Assembly (NCBI GenBank): GCA_002730035.1
Contig: PBYU01000002.1
Location: 1 to 64,000, forward strand
Length of the DNA: 64,000 nucleotides
Direction of reading: 5' to 3'
Source: Gammaproteobacteria bacterium
GTDB lineage: Bacteria > Pseudomonadota > Gammaproteobacteria > Pseudomonadales > Pseudohongiellaceae
The position numbers and the translations under genes were made by a program. Below, piece by piece: positions 1 to 7,375 of the stretch; positions within the stretch are counted from its first letter, which is position 1; every line of letters starts with the position of its first letter. Under the pieces are notes generated by a model. That model saw only the letters and a list, made by a program, of their open reading frames with translations, was not told where the DNA came from and ran no database searches.

Positions 1-183
1 TTGCATTATCAACGGCATGCTGCGTAAGATGAAAACCGATGAGCAGAACACTCCCTTAAATTAGATGCTCATCTGTTCCATTTGTTTGACGACGGACAAA
101 CGGCTGCGCTAAATACCTATATTGTTCGCGTACTTTCTGAACGCCTGGACAGGGCTAATCGAAATCTGAGTCGCTACATTTAG
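1..183 (+). other. 3' end of an unidentified coding region, possibly frameshifted
   Basis: The left edge cuts into something that may be coding. One frame is open from base 2 to a TAG at 62-64. A second frame is open from base 43 to a TAG at 181-183 and would encode about 46 residues ending SERLDRANRNLSRYI. The second frame has no ATG before its stop, which would fit a gene that changes frame within the overlap at 43-64. I recognise no family, and without the upstream sequence this could equally be non-coding. Confidence 0.25.
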
Positions 184-200
184 AAACAGCGCATAGCCGC

Positions 201-608
201 TCAGAAAGTGGGTGCATCTACCGGCAGTAGTACCACTGGCACCATCTCACTGTACTGAAACCAATCGCCATCGATGCGTACGATTTGTTCGTCTGTCTCA
301 TCCAGTCGCAGTGTTCCGGTAAATTCCATGTCCAGCCTGGGTATGCGAATTATCACATTCAGGCCTTCGATCCGAACGGTGTCTGCAGGCATTCCATAGA
401 TGCCCATACCGCCGCTGATCAGTACCGCCGTGTATTCATCTTCACTCAAGCCAAAGGTAAAAGCCAGATTCATGTTGTCACGACCCAGCACCAGGGGTCC
501 TTCCCAGGAACCCAGCAAGCTCGGATAGGTCACCTGCTCCTGCGGGTATGCTGTAGGGCTGCATAGCATGATCAGCAGAGTGAGAATGATAGAGGGTTTC
601 TGTTTCAT
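201..608 (-). CDS. secreted small beta-rich protein of unknown function
   Basis: The protein has 135 residues and begins with a signal peptide (MKQK, a hydrophobic stretch, then a likely cut near TAYPQ). The mature part starts with a GSWEGPL motif and alternates short strands, ending in a GDWFQYSEMVPVVLLPV pattern. From memory this resembles the small barrel domain often found fused to secreted serine hydrolases and alpha/beta hydrolases. Here it stands alone, 133 bases downstream of a secreted GDSL esterase on the same strand. No catalytic residues are evident. The function is unknown; a ligand-binding or accessory role outside the cytoplasm is an inference. Confidence 0.6.
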   Translation of the reverse strand: MKQKPSIILTLLIMLCSPTAYPQEQVTYPSLLGSWEGPLVLGRDNMNLAFTFGLSEDEYTAVLISGGMGIYGMPADTVRIEGLNVIIRIPRLDMEFTGTLRLDETDEQIVRIDGDWFQYSEMVPVVLLPVDAPTF

Positions 609-741
609 AACACAGATAGTAAATCAGCCCGCGGTATTCGTGCAACGATCCCGTGATTAAGTTGGCCAGGCCCTGCAAAGAAAGTATGGGTGCTGCAGTA
701 ATTCCAGCTTCGCCTGTAAGCGGACTCCTAAACCGGGCTCG

Positions 742-1986
742 CTATCGAAATAGATCGAGGTCGATAGCGTCTGCCATCGCCTTATAGCCGGCGTCATTCG
801 GATGCAGGTTATCCTGTGTAAATGACGGCAATATCCTCCCGGGATTATTCGGGTCTTGTACAACACTGTCGAAATCAATTACGCCATCGAATTCACCGCT
901 TGTGCGAATAAACTGGTTGACCGCCTGCCTTTCGATTTCCCCTGCCTGCGTGTAATAGGCCGCTCCCTCGTAAGGCGTCAGGGTTGCTCCGAAGATCTTG
1001 ATGCCGCGGGCATGGGCGCGGGCAATGATGTTTCGATAACCGGCAATGATCTCATCGGCGGAAGTGAGTTGTGCATCGCCAGAGGAAGACATCCCGATGT
1101 CGTTGATGCCTTCCATCAGCACCATGTGAGTCACCTTGCTCAGCGCCAGGACATCACGTTCGAAGCGGGCTTGCAGGTTTTGACCAAACAGGGAATTGCC
1201 TTCGGTAGTCACCTGGTTACCGCTGATGCCGGCATTTACCACGGCGAAGTTATCGATACTGTTATCGGCAAACAGCCGGCGTGCGAAGTGATTTGGCCAG
1301 CGTTGGTTGCCGCTCAGAGTAGAGCCCCAACCGTCCGTAATGGAGTCGCCGACGGTGGCAATTGCCGATACCTGTTCATTGTGAATGACATCGATTGCCG
1401 TAAGCAGGTTCCAGGCAGGCGATTCTCCTTCTATAGGAAGGTTTGTAGCTGCGGTGTGATCGCCTGAGGAGGATATGTAGTTGGTTTGGTTGGAGAGCGC
1501 ATGGGCGGTGAGGAAGCCGCTGGATTCTGGCAAATAGACACTGACCACCAGATTGCTCAGCTGGGGTACGATGAAAGACACGGGGTCACTCAGTACCACT
1601 GCACCGCGTGGGATAGATATCGACTCCGTTCCCCCGAAACTTACGCTTTGCAGGCTAGCGGACTGTATGGAACTGCCTTCGGTCTGCAGCGCAATTGTTA
1701 CCGCGCCGATGTGAACGGGTTGATCACCGTGATAATTAGCCAGTCGAAGTCGGGCGCTCTCCCCACCAACGCTACTATGAATCACCAGCCTTAACGTCTG
1801 GTCTTCTATCTCTGCATAGTCTTCATTGGTCGGGGGCAAGGTGCTGGGGCTGGTAGCCCAGGTGGTTATCCATCTCGGATCACTGTGTTGTTGTGCAGTG
1901 ACTTCGGCAATGCCAATTTGGCTGACAAATAGAAATACCAGCGCATAACGCATGAGTTGCCGAGGTAGTTCTCGAATTGTAGGCAT
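742..1986 (-). CDS. secreted SGNH/GDSL-family esterase
   Basis: The protein has 414 residues with an N-terminal signal sequence ending near VTAQQ. The first half (about 35-200) is beta-rich and resembles the N-terminal domain of many secreted GDSL esterases. The catalytic half carries block I GDSITDG with nucleophile Ser215, a block II Gly in NAGISGNQV, block III GINDIG (about residue 293) and block V HPND near the C terminus, so the Ser-Asp-His set of SGNH hydrolases is complete. It probably hydrolyses an ester in the periplasm or outside the cell, such as a lipid or acetylated sugar; the sequence does not fix the substrate. The small secreted protein at 201-608 follows on the same strand. 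Confidence 0.85.
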   Translation of the reverse strand: MPTIRELPRQLMRYALVFLFVSQIGIAEVTAQQHSDPRWITTWATSPSTLPPTNEDYAEIEDQTLRLVIHSSVGGESARLRLANYHGDQPVHIGAVTIALQTEGSSIQSASLQSVSFGGTESISIPRGAVVLSDPVSFIVPQLSNLVVSVYLPESSGFLTAHALSNQTNYISSSGDHTAATNLPIEGESPAWNLLTAIDVIHNEQVSAIATVGDSITDGWGSTLSGNQRWPNHFARRLFADNSIDNFAVVNAGISGNQVTTEGNSLFGQNLQARFERDVLALSKVTHMVLMEGINDIGMSSSGDAQLTSADEIIAGYRNIIARAHARGIKIFGATLTPYEGAAYYTQAGEIERQAVNQFIRTSGEFDGVIDFDSVVQDPNNPGRILPSFTQDNLHPNDAGYKAMADAIDLDLFR

Positions 1987-2135
1987 AGTGAATCCTCACA
2001 GCTTGGTGTTGCGGTTTGTAAGGAGTAAATCACAGATCACAGAGGATTAAAAATTGTTGGGATTCAATTGAATTAGCAGTGACAGAGTCTGTCAGCGGGG
2101 AGCCAGGCAATTAGTGACAGGGAACGGATAAGCAG

Positions 2136-2164
2136 TTGATAAGCAAACAGCGCCTTGATATAAA
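2136..2164 (+). promoter_or_regulatory. sigma-70-type promoter upstream of the esterase at 2214
   Basis: TTGATA at 2136-2141 and TATAAA at 2159-2164 are separated by exactly 17 bases, close to the sigma-70 consensus. The start codon of the downstream esterase lies 49 bases beyond the -10 element. This is a sequence match only. Confidence 0.5.
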
Positions 2165-2213
2165 CTCGCGCAGTACTGAAAGCGGAACACTAAAGAGGTC
2201 GAAGTGAGACATT

Positions 2214-2882
2214 ATGGATTTGTTACCTGCCATTGAATTGGTATCGCCCCCAGGGATAGAGGTATCTGCCTCAATCATCTGGTTGCATGGCCTCGGTGCC
2301 GATGGCAACGACTTCGCGCCCATCGTTCCTCAAATACCCCTGCCCGACAGTTTTGGAATCCGCTTCGTGTTCCCCCATGCACCCTCCATACCCGTGACTA
2401 TTAACAATGGTTTCGTAATGCCTGCCTGGTATGACATCAAGCAAATGGATGTCGATCGCCATGTCGATGAAGAGCAGTTGCAACAGTCGGCTCGTTGGGT
2501 TCACCAACTCATTGATAGAGAAGTGGCAAGAGGCGTCAAAAGTGAGCGGATTATCGTGGCAGGATTCTCTCAGGGCGGCGCGGTGTCTTTCGAGGCGGCG
2601 TTGACCTACCCCAAACCATTGGCAGGAATCATGGCCTTATCGACCTACTTTGCCACCGCGGGTAGCGTTCAGATCGACCCGATCCACAACACCATTCCCA
2701 TCATGATTTGCCATGGGACCCTGGACCCGGTGGTCCCCGAATCCCTGGGCCGCAAGAGTCTCGCCACCCTGCAGAATCTCGGTTTCGTGCCGGAATACAA
2801 CAGCTACCCCATGGAGCACGCAGTTTGCCCCCAGGAAATCGCCGATATCGGCGACTGGGTCACGCGAATCTTAAATTCCTAG
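2214..2882 (+). CDS. carboxylesterase/phospholipase-type alpha/beta hydrolase
   Basis: This is a 222-residue cytoplasmic alpha/beta hydrolase of the bacterial carboxylesterase II / acyl-protein thioesterase-like family. An oxyanion motif WLHGLGADGNDF lies at about 23-34. The nucleophile elbow GFSQGG places Ser119, with Asp171 in GTLDPVVP and His202 in MEHAVCPQE. The length is normal for the family (about 215-225 residues) and there is no signal peptide. The family hydrolyses short-chain esters and lysophospholipids; the true substrate is not known. The first ATG after the promoter at 2136-2164 is taken as the start. Confidence 0.88.
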   Translation: MDLLPAIELVSPPGIEVSASIIWLHGLGADGNDFAPIVPQIPLPDSFGIRFVFPHAPSIPVTINNGFVMPAWYDIKQMDVDRHVDEEQLQQSARWVHQLIDREVARGVKSERIIVAGFSQGGAVSFEAALTYPKPLAGIMALSTYFATAGSVQIDPIHNTIPIMICHGTLDPVVPESLGRKSLATLQNLGFVPEYNSYPMEHAVCPQEIADIGDWVTRILNS

Positions 2883-2897
2883 TTTTTTACGAAATTG

Positions 2898-2929
2898 TTG
2901 ACCTTAGACTCAACTCTAAGGTTTATAAT
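2898..2929 (+). promoter_or_regulatory. MerR-type metal-responsive promoter and operator
   Basis: TTGACC (2898-2903) and TATAAT (2924-2929) are separated by 20 bases, the over-long spacer typical of promoters activated by MerR regulators. A perfect 8-base inverted repeat, ACCTTAGA (2901-2908) and TCTAAGGT (2915-2922), lies between the two elements with a 6-base centre. This is the expected position for a MerR-family dimer. It precedes the merR-like gene at 3037 and its permease, so autoregulated metal-inducible expression of both is likely. Confidence 0.8.
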
Positions 2930-3036
2930 GCCGGCAATTGCCTGAAATTGCCGGCTTCGACTCTGTTTCGACACAGCCTGCCACCGGCCAATCCAACCAA
3001 TCTGCAGCAACGTAAGCGCAGCAAGCGGGGATAGAG

Positions 3037-3471
3037 ATGCTAAAAATCAGCGAGTTGTCAGCCAGAACGGGTCTGTCTGCTCATACTCTTCGGTTTTACG
3101 AGAAAAATGGCCTGATTACCGCCAGTAACCACAGCGAAGCCGGCTATCGCTTTTACACCGATGCCGACGTGCGTCGTGCCGAGTTTGTCAAGACGGCGCG
3201 CAACAGCGGCTTTTCCCTGGAAGATATCGGCCAGTTATTGTCGGTTCGGGTCGACAAGCTGAGCCATAGCTGCCAGCAAGTTACCGATATTACGCAGCAC
3301 AAACTTGACGAGGTGAACGGCAAAATTGCCGAATTGCAGTCACTGCAACAGACCTTGACGATTCTGTTGGAAAGCTGTTGTGGTGGCCCGGAAAACGCCA
3401 CCCATTGTTCGATCATGGAAGCGCTGGAGGAAGGTGAATTCAGGAATAACGCTGGGAGAGAGACATCATGA
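3037..3471 (+). CDS. MerR-family Zn/Cd-type metal-responsive regulator
   Basis: The 144-residue protein has a MerR winged helix-turn-helix (residues 1-70, with ISELSARTGLSAHTLRFYE), a dimerisation helix (about 80-112) and a C-terminal metal loop. Cys79, Cys114, Cys115 and Cys124 fall at the positions I recall for the ZntR zinc ligands. The ZntR His119 position is Glu here, with His123 next to Cys124. Zn(II), Cd(II) or Cu(I) sensing is therefore plausible, most likely divalent. It is preceded by a MerR-type promoter with a 20-base spacer and overlaps the permease gene by ATGA (3468-3471), so the two are translationally coupled. Confidence 0.88.
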   Translation: MLKISELSARTGLSAHTLRFYEKNGLITASNHSEAGYRFYTDADVRRAEFVKTARNSGFSLEDIGQLLSVRVDKLSHSCQQVTDITQHKLDEVNGKIAELQSLQQTLTILLESCCGGPENATHCSIMEALEEGEFRNNAGRETS

Positions 3472-4526
3472 ATCTGTTAACACTATTCTGGAACCTGGTG
3501 ATCGAGAGCGCGCCATGGTTGCTGATTGGTTATCTGCTGGCCGGCATCATTAAGCAGGTTATACCCAGTTCCTGGGTGGAGAAACAACTGTCTCCCCCGG
3601 GATTTTCATCCATCCTCAAAGGGGCATTCATAGGAGCTCCACTGCCGCTCTGTTCCTGCGGTGTCATTCCCACAGCACTGGCGATTCGTAAGGCAGGTGC
3701 TTCCAAAGGCGCAACCTCTGCCTTCCTGGTGGCGACGCCGGAAACCGGTGTGGATTCGATCTCATTCTCCTATGCGGTGCTGGGGCCCATTTTCGCGTTG
3801 GTGCGTCCTATCGGAGCCCTTATCAGTGCCATCATTGCCGGTGTACTGGTTAGTTCTTTCGACGTGGAAGAGCCTGTAGTCGAGGAAACGGACGAAAGTT
3901 GTAGCGGCTGCTGTAGCAGCAAGAAGCAGGAGGCCGAACAATTGCCGAGTCTGGGTCTGCGTTTCATCGCCGCCATTAAATACGGTTATGGGCGCATGAT
4001 TTCTGATACGGCAAAGTGGTTGGTAATCGGATTGGTGGCAGCTACCATTATCACGGCTGTGGTACCGCAGTCGTTCTTCCTGCTGTGGGGTGATGGTGTG
4101 GTAGCCATGTTGATTATGGTGATTGTCGGTCTGCCCATGTATATCTGCGCGACAGCATCGACGCCGGTCGCTGCCAGCCTGCTCTTCGCGGGGATTTCTC
4201 CGGGCGCGGCGTTAGTCTTTATGTTGACCGGACCGGCCACCAATATCGCGACCATGGGCGTAATCAAGGAACAGCTCGGGATGCGCTCGTTGCTGGCCTA
4301 TCTGGCGGGCGTGATCGGTACGGCAATTATCTGTGGATTGATACTCAATGAGCTCTATCAGCTATTCGCCTGGCCGCTGCAAATAACCATGGCGGAACAT
4401 GGTGATGGCTATCCTCTGTGGCGTCAGTTTGCGGCAATTTTCCTGGCCGGCCTGGTGGCGAAGGTCTGGTTACAACCCATGTTGGCTCGATACCGTTCAG
4501 CCAGTGTACCTGCCGAACAAACCTGA
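3468..4526 (+). CDS. metal-efflux permease (SO_0444-like, DUF318/ArsP fold)
   Basis: This is a 352-residue inner-membrane protein with about eight to ten hydrophobic segments in the two-lobed arrangement of the PF03773 permease family. A conserved PLCSCG motif (Cys62, Cys64) lies in the first lobe, and a second-lobe counterpart reads GLPMYICATASTPVAASL. The cytoplasmic linker between the lobes contains a cysteine cluster, CSGCC (about 145-149), a probable metal-binding loop. Homologues next to ZntR-like regulators, such as Shewanella SO_0444, give Zn/Cu resistance. The start overlaps the regulator stop. Export of Zn, Cd or Cu from the cytoplasm is the likely role. Confidence 0.83.
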   Translation: MNLLTLFWNLVIESAPWLLIGYLLAGIIKQVIPSSWVEKQLSPPGFSSILKGAFIGAPLPLCSCGVIPTALAIRKAGASKGATSAFLVATPETGVDSISFSYAVLGPIFALVRPIGALISAIIAGVLVSSFDVEEPVVEETDESCSGCCSSKKQEAEQLPSLGLRFIAAIKYGYGRMISDTAKWLVIGLVAATIITAVVPQSFFLLWGDGVVAMLIMVIVGLPMYICATASTPVAASLLFAGISPGAALVFMLTGPATNIATMGVIKEQLGMRSLLAYLAGVIGTAIICGLILNELYQLFAWPLQITMAEHGDGYPLWRQFAAIFLAGLVAKVWLQPMLARYRSASVPAEQT

Positions 4527-4534
4527 GCCCGACT

Positions 4535-5431
4535 TTAATTTGCCGAGGATTTATCGAGTCGCGCAGCGATTCGATGCTCATCATCCAACCGAAAGACTAC
4601 ATCGGCGCGACCCGGCAAGCTATTCAGGCAATGCCGGGTGAGTCGCTCGAAGTGCTGTACAAACCTGCTAAGGGCTGCTGCATCCATTAAGCCTTCCCCA
4701 TGTTCGCCACTGCGGGCCCTCATTTTTGATTCCTGCTTACTACGCCATTCGAAAACACGGCCGAAGTCGGGTGCCTGCAACATGATAAGAAACTGGATGC
4801 TGGCAAACAGTGGCTGATATTCCGTGTCCAGTTGCTGGTTGACGAAGTGTCGCCAGCGGCCATCCCTGTCTTCGTTCCTCTCCAGCTCGTTGACGGGCAC
4901 CTCAAGCTCAGCTGCGCTTTGGGCAGCAGCACCTGTAAACCATCCTTCCAGCAGGATCACGTCAATTGGACCGTGAATGGATTTAAACTGGTCTTCACTC
5001 GCACAATCGTCGCGTGACTTATCAAACACCGGGAGTGCGATATGATCGGCGGCAGTTGCTCTGGACAGTTCTGCCAGCGTCGTTATGGCCTGTGCCGTGT
5101 TATGCGTTCCCGGCACACCGCGACTGGCAAGTAGAGGGTGAACCTGCTGGGCCAACTCGGTACGCCGCTCTCTGGAAAGGTAAAAGTCATCCAGAGACAG
5201 CTTGGCGACACGATAGCCTTGTTCGCCGAGCAGTAAGCTAATCAGGCTGGCCAGTGTGGACTTGCCAGTACCCTGTGCTCCGTTTATACCAATGATGAGA
5301 GGCCGCACCGATGGAACAATCAGTGCATCGAGTTCTTCGATTAAGGGCAGGAACCAATTTTCTGCATCGGCAGCATAGGTCTCGGGGAGCGATTCCTGAT
5401 CGACAAATTCCTGAATAAGTTGTGGATACAT
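4535..5431 (-). CDS. P-loop kinase, D-glycerate 3-kinase/Tda10-like
   Basis: This P-loop kinase of the uridine-kinase/glycerate-kinase superfamily has about 298 residues from the chosen start. Walker A reads GINGAQGTGKST, followed by a substrate loop LSLDDFYLSRERR and HPLLASRGVPGTHN, both typical of the plant-type glycerate kinase and yeast Tda10 group. A DVILLEGW motif serves as Walker B. An in-frame ATG at 5497 would add 22 residues; I prefer 5431 because MYPQLIQEFV aligns with the usual N terminus. It probably phosphorylates D-glycerate or another small hydroxy acid in the cytoplasm. It is divergent from the replication pair at 5585. Confidence 0.72.
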   Translation of the reverse strand: MYPQLIQEFVDQESLPETYAADAENWFLPLIEELDALIVPSVRPLIIGINGAQGTGKSTLASLISLLLGEQGYRVAKLSLDDFYLSRERRTELAQQVHPLLASRGVPGTHNTAQAITTLAELSRATAADHIALPVFDKSRDDCASEDQFKSIHGPIDVILLEGWFTGAAAQSAAELEVPVNELERNEDRDGRWRHFVNQQLDTEYQPLFASIQFLIMLQAPDFGRVFEWRSKQESKMRARSGEHGEGLMDAAALSRFVQHFERLTRHCLNSLPGRADVVFRLDDEHRIAARLDKSSAN

Positions 5432-5584
5432 TGTGAATAATGCACGTATAAAACTAAGGACAAAAACAATAGTACTTGTGGCTGTCGATGTGATCAATTG
5501 CGCAGTGTGTTCGAAAATACTCCTGTGTTAGGATGGATTTAGTCCCGGTGATTTCCCATTGAACGATTCACTCTCTCATAATCG

Positions 5585-6730
5585 ATGTCTTCATCTTTAC
5601 TGCCAGAACGGCCCTTACTGATATCGCCGACATTAGCCTCTACAATTGGCCTCGAAGAAGCGGTCATGTTGCAGGTGCTGGCCGACATGATTACCCAACG
5701 GGAGACGGTCAAACGCCCACTCAATCCGCAGCTGCAATGGATCAAGTTGAGCGATGAAGACTTACAGTCAGCGTTTCCGTTCTGGGTGCCGGTCGATATA
5801 AAGCGAGTCCAGAACAGTTTGCAGGCACTTGGCGTGCTACTGATTGATCCTCTCAGTGACGCAAGCCGGAGTAATTATTTCGCGATCGATGACAATTCGA
5901 CCCACGACTCACCCGCAGGACAAGCCACTCGACCTGACGTGGCCCCCAAGCCTAAGCCGGCTGGAACGGCGTCTCTAATACCGACTCACTGGCAACCGGA
6001 TGACAACTGGGTAAAGCTCTGTAAACAACAATCGATTCCGGAAGCGTTTCTTCGCGACCTGGTGCCGGAGTTTGTCAATTACTGGCGTGAGCGGGGCCAG
6101 GCCAGGTTTTCCTGGGGCAACGCATTTTACAAACACGCGCTGAAGAAATGGCGCAATGAACAGACTCGCAAGGGCACTTACGAACTGGCCAGCACCATGT
6201 CCGCTGACTGGAAGCCAAGCCCGGACGCCCTGGGCATTCTGGAGAATGCAGCAATCAACGCCAGCTTTATCGAAGACGCGATTCCTGAGTTTGTGCTCTA
6301 TTGGCGCGAACGGGGAGTCGTGCACGGGGCTTGGAATACCAAATTCATTGAGCATATTCGCAGGCAGTGGGCGAAGTTTTCCTCATCGTTTGGTCTCGAC
6401 GACACTCCACAGGTGATCGCGGATGATTGGCAACCAAGTGTTGAATGTTATGAAATATTACAATTGGCAGAAATAGATGAAGATTATGCCTGTAGCAGAA
6501 TTCCAGAATTTGTGCTGTACTGGAAAGACAGTCAACAGGTGAAATCATCATGGAATACTGTATTCCTGCAGTTCATTAAACAGGATTGGGCAAGGAAACT
6601 GAAAAATGATGAAAAAGAAATTGAAGGCGCAGAGTTAGCTCATGCAGAAGATCAATCCCTTACTGGATCAAGTCAGCGAAGAATTCAAGAAAGGTTCCAA
6701 CGCATTGCCGACCGTAGCTGGGCCGAATAG
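5585..6730 (+). CDS. replication O/DnaT-like protein with three tandem DnaT-type domains
   Basis: The 381-residue protein has an N-terminal winged-helix-like region (about 1-100) resembling phage replication O or DnaT-type N termini, then a Pro/Lys-rich linker. Three repeats follow at about 131-190, 206-263 and 279-337. Each reads W.PS, a helix, then PEFVLYWRERG and a W-N-x-x-F segment ending K/R-x-W. That pattern is the DnaT C-terminal single-stranded-DNA-binding domain, normally present once. The next gene overlaps by 89 bases and encodes a lambda-P-like helicase loader. The pair resembles the domesticated lambda O/P genes described as dopC/dopE. A role in recruiting DnaB at the chromosomal origin is inference. 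Confidence 0.7.
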   Translation: MSSSLLPERPLLISPTLASTIGLEEAVMLQVLADMITQRETVKRPLNPQLQWIKLSDEDLQSAFPFWVPVDIKRVQNSLQALGVLLIDPLSDASRSNYFAIDDNSTHDSPAGQATRPDVAPKPKPAGTASLIPTHWQPDDNWVKLCKQQSIPEAFLRDLVPEFVNYWRERGQARFSWGNAFYKHALKKWRNEQTRKGTYELASTMSADWKPSPDALGILENAAINASFIEDAIPEFVLYWRERGVVHGAWNTKFIEHIRRQWAKFSSSFGLDDTPQVIADDWQPSVECYEILQLAEIDEDYACSRIPEFVLYWKDSQQVKSSWNTVFLQFIKQDWARKLKNDEKEIEGAELAHAEDQSLTGSSQRRIQERFQRIADRSWAE

Positions 6731-7358
6731 ACAAACTGAAACCCAGCCTGGTCGCATAGAAGAATCTGCAGCAGAGTCCGCCGAAACGCCTGTGCTGGAT
6801 CGCGTAGATGCCATAAACCAGGTCTTCGCCGAGTTTGAATTCGCCTATCACAACCAGTTTCACAAGGCATTCGCCGATGTCGAGAGTCTTGCGATCGCCA
6901 AGAAATACTGGCTGAGTAGTCTGGAAAATTATTCCCCTACCCAGATAGTACAGGCTGCCAAGGCGGTGATTCGCTCCCAGGAATATCTGCCCTCGATTGC
7001 CATAATTTTGCGTGCCTGCGAGCAGGGCAGGGATCTTTTCGGGCTGCCGTCGGTTCGGCAGGCTTACCTGGAAGCCTGTGCCGGGGCCTCTCCCAAGCGG
7101 GAACAGCACTGGAGTCACGAGGCCGTGTATTTTGCCGGGAAGTCAGCAGGTTGGTATCTGCTGGCAAATGAACCGGAAGCAACCGCATTGCCGGTTTTCC
7201 AGTACCATTATGAAATCCTGTGTAGGCGGGTGGTTAATGGCGAGCAATTATCAATCGAACTGCCCCCGGCGCTCACCGAAAAAATTGAGCGCAAACTGGA
7301 TAAGCAAGAGACTCGGGCTAGGATCGCCAGGATGAAGCAGGAGCTGGGATTGAAATAG
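6642..7358 (+). CDS. phage lambda P-like replicative helicase loader (DopE-like)
   Basis: The 238-residue protein has a low-complexity N terminus (about 1-50), then a helical domain matching the order of lambda P: INQVFAEF, a helix ending KKYWLSSLENYSPTQIVQAAK, the YLPSIAIIL and GLPSVRQAYLEAC segments, WSHEAVYFAG, and a C-terminal ARIARMKQELGL. Lambda P binds and loads DnaB helicase and is about 233 residues long. No phage structural, integrase or lysis genes lie nearby, which argues for a resident chromosomal loader. The start overlaps the upstream gene by 89 bases, so the two are probably co-translated. The assignment is by recall of the family, not alignment. Confidence 0.7.
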   Translation: MQKINPLLDQVSEEFKKGSNALPTVAGPNRQTETQPGRIEESAAESAETPVLDRVDAINQVFAEFEFAYHNQFHKAFADVESLAIAKKYWLSSLENYSPTQIVQAAKAVIRSQEYLPSIAIILRACEQGRDLFGLPSVRQAYLEACAGASPKREQHWSHEAVYFAGKSAGWYLLANEPEATALPVFQYHYEILCRRVVNGEQLSIELPPALTEKIERKLDKQETRARIARMKQELGLK

Positions 7359-7370
7359 GGACAGACCCTA
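7356..7370. repeat. short GGGACAG palindrome
   Basis: TAGGG and CCCTA flank ACAGA in a small hairpin that includes the stop codon of the P-like gene and lies between convergent genes. Similar GGGACAG-based palindromes occur at 42012-42024, 42591-42607 and 63940-63998. Confidence 0.45.
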
Positions 7371-7375
7371 CCTTT

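Noticed and set aside
856-1467. Long plus-strand frame opposite the GDSL esterase
   Set aside because: It is the antisense shadow of a gene with full catalytic motifs and has no family resemblance.
5585-7358. Prophage replication module
   Set aside because: There is no integrase, repressor, lysis or structural gene; both flanks are housekeeping genes.
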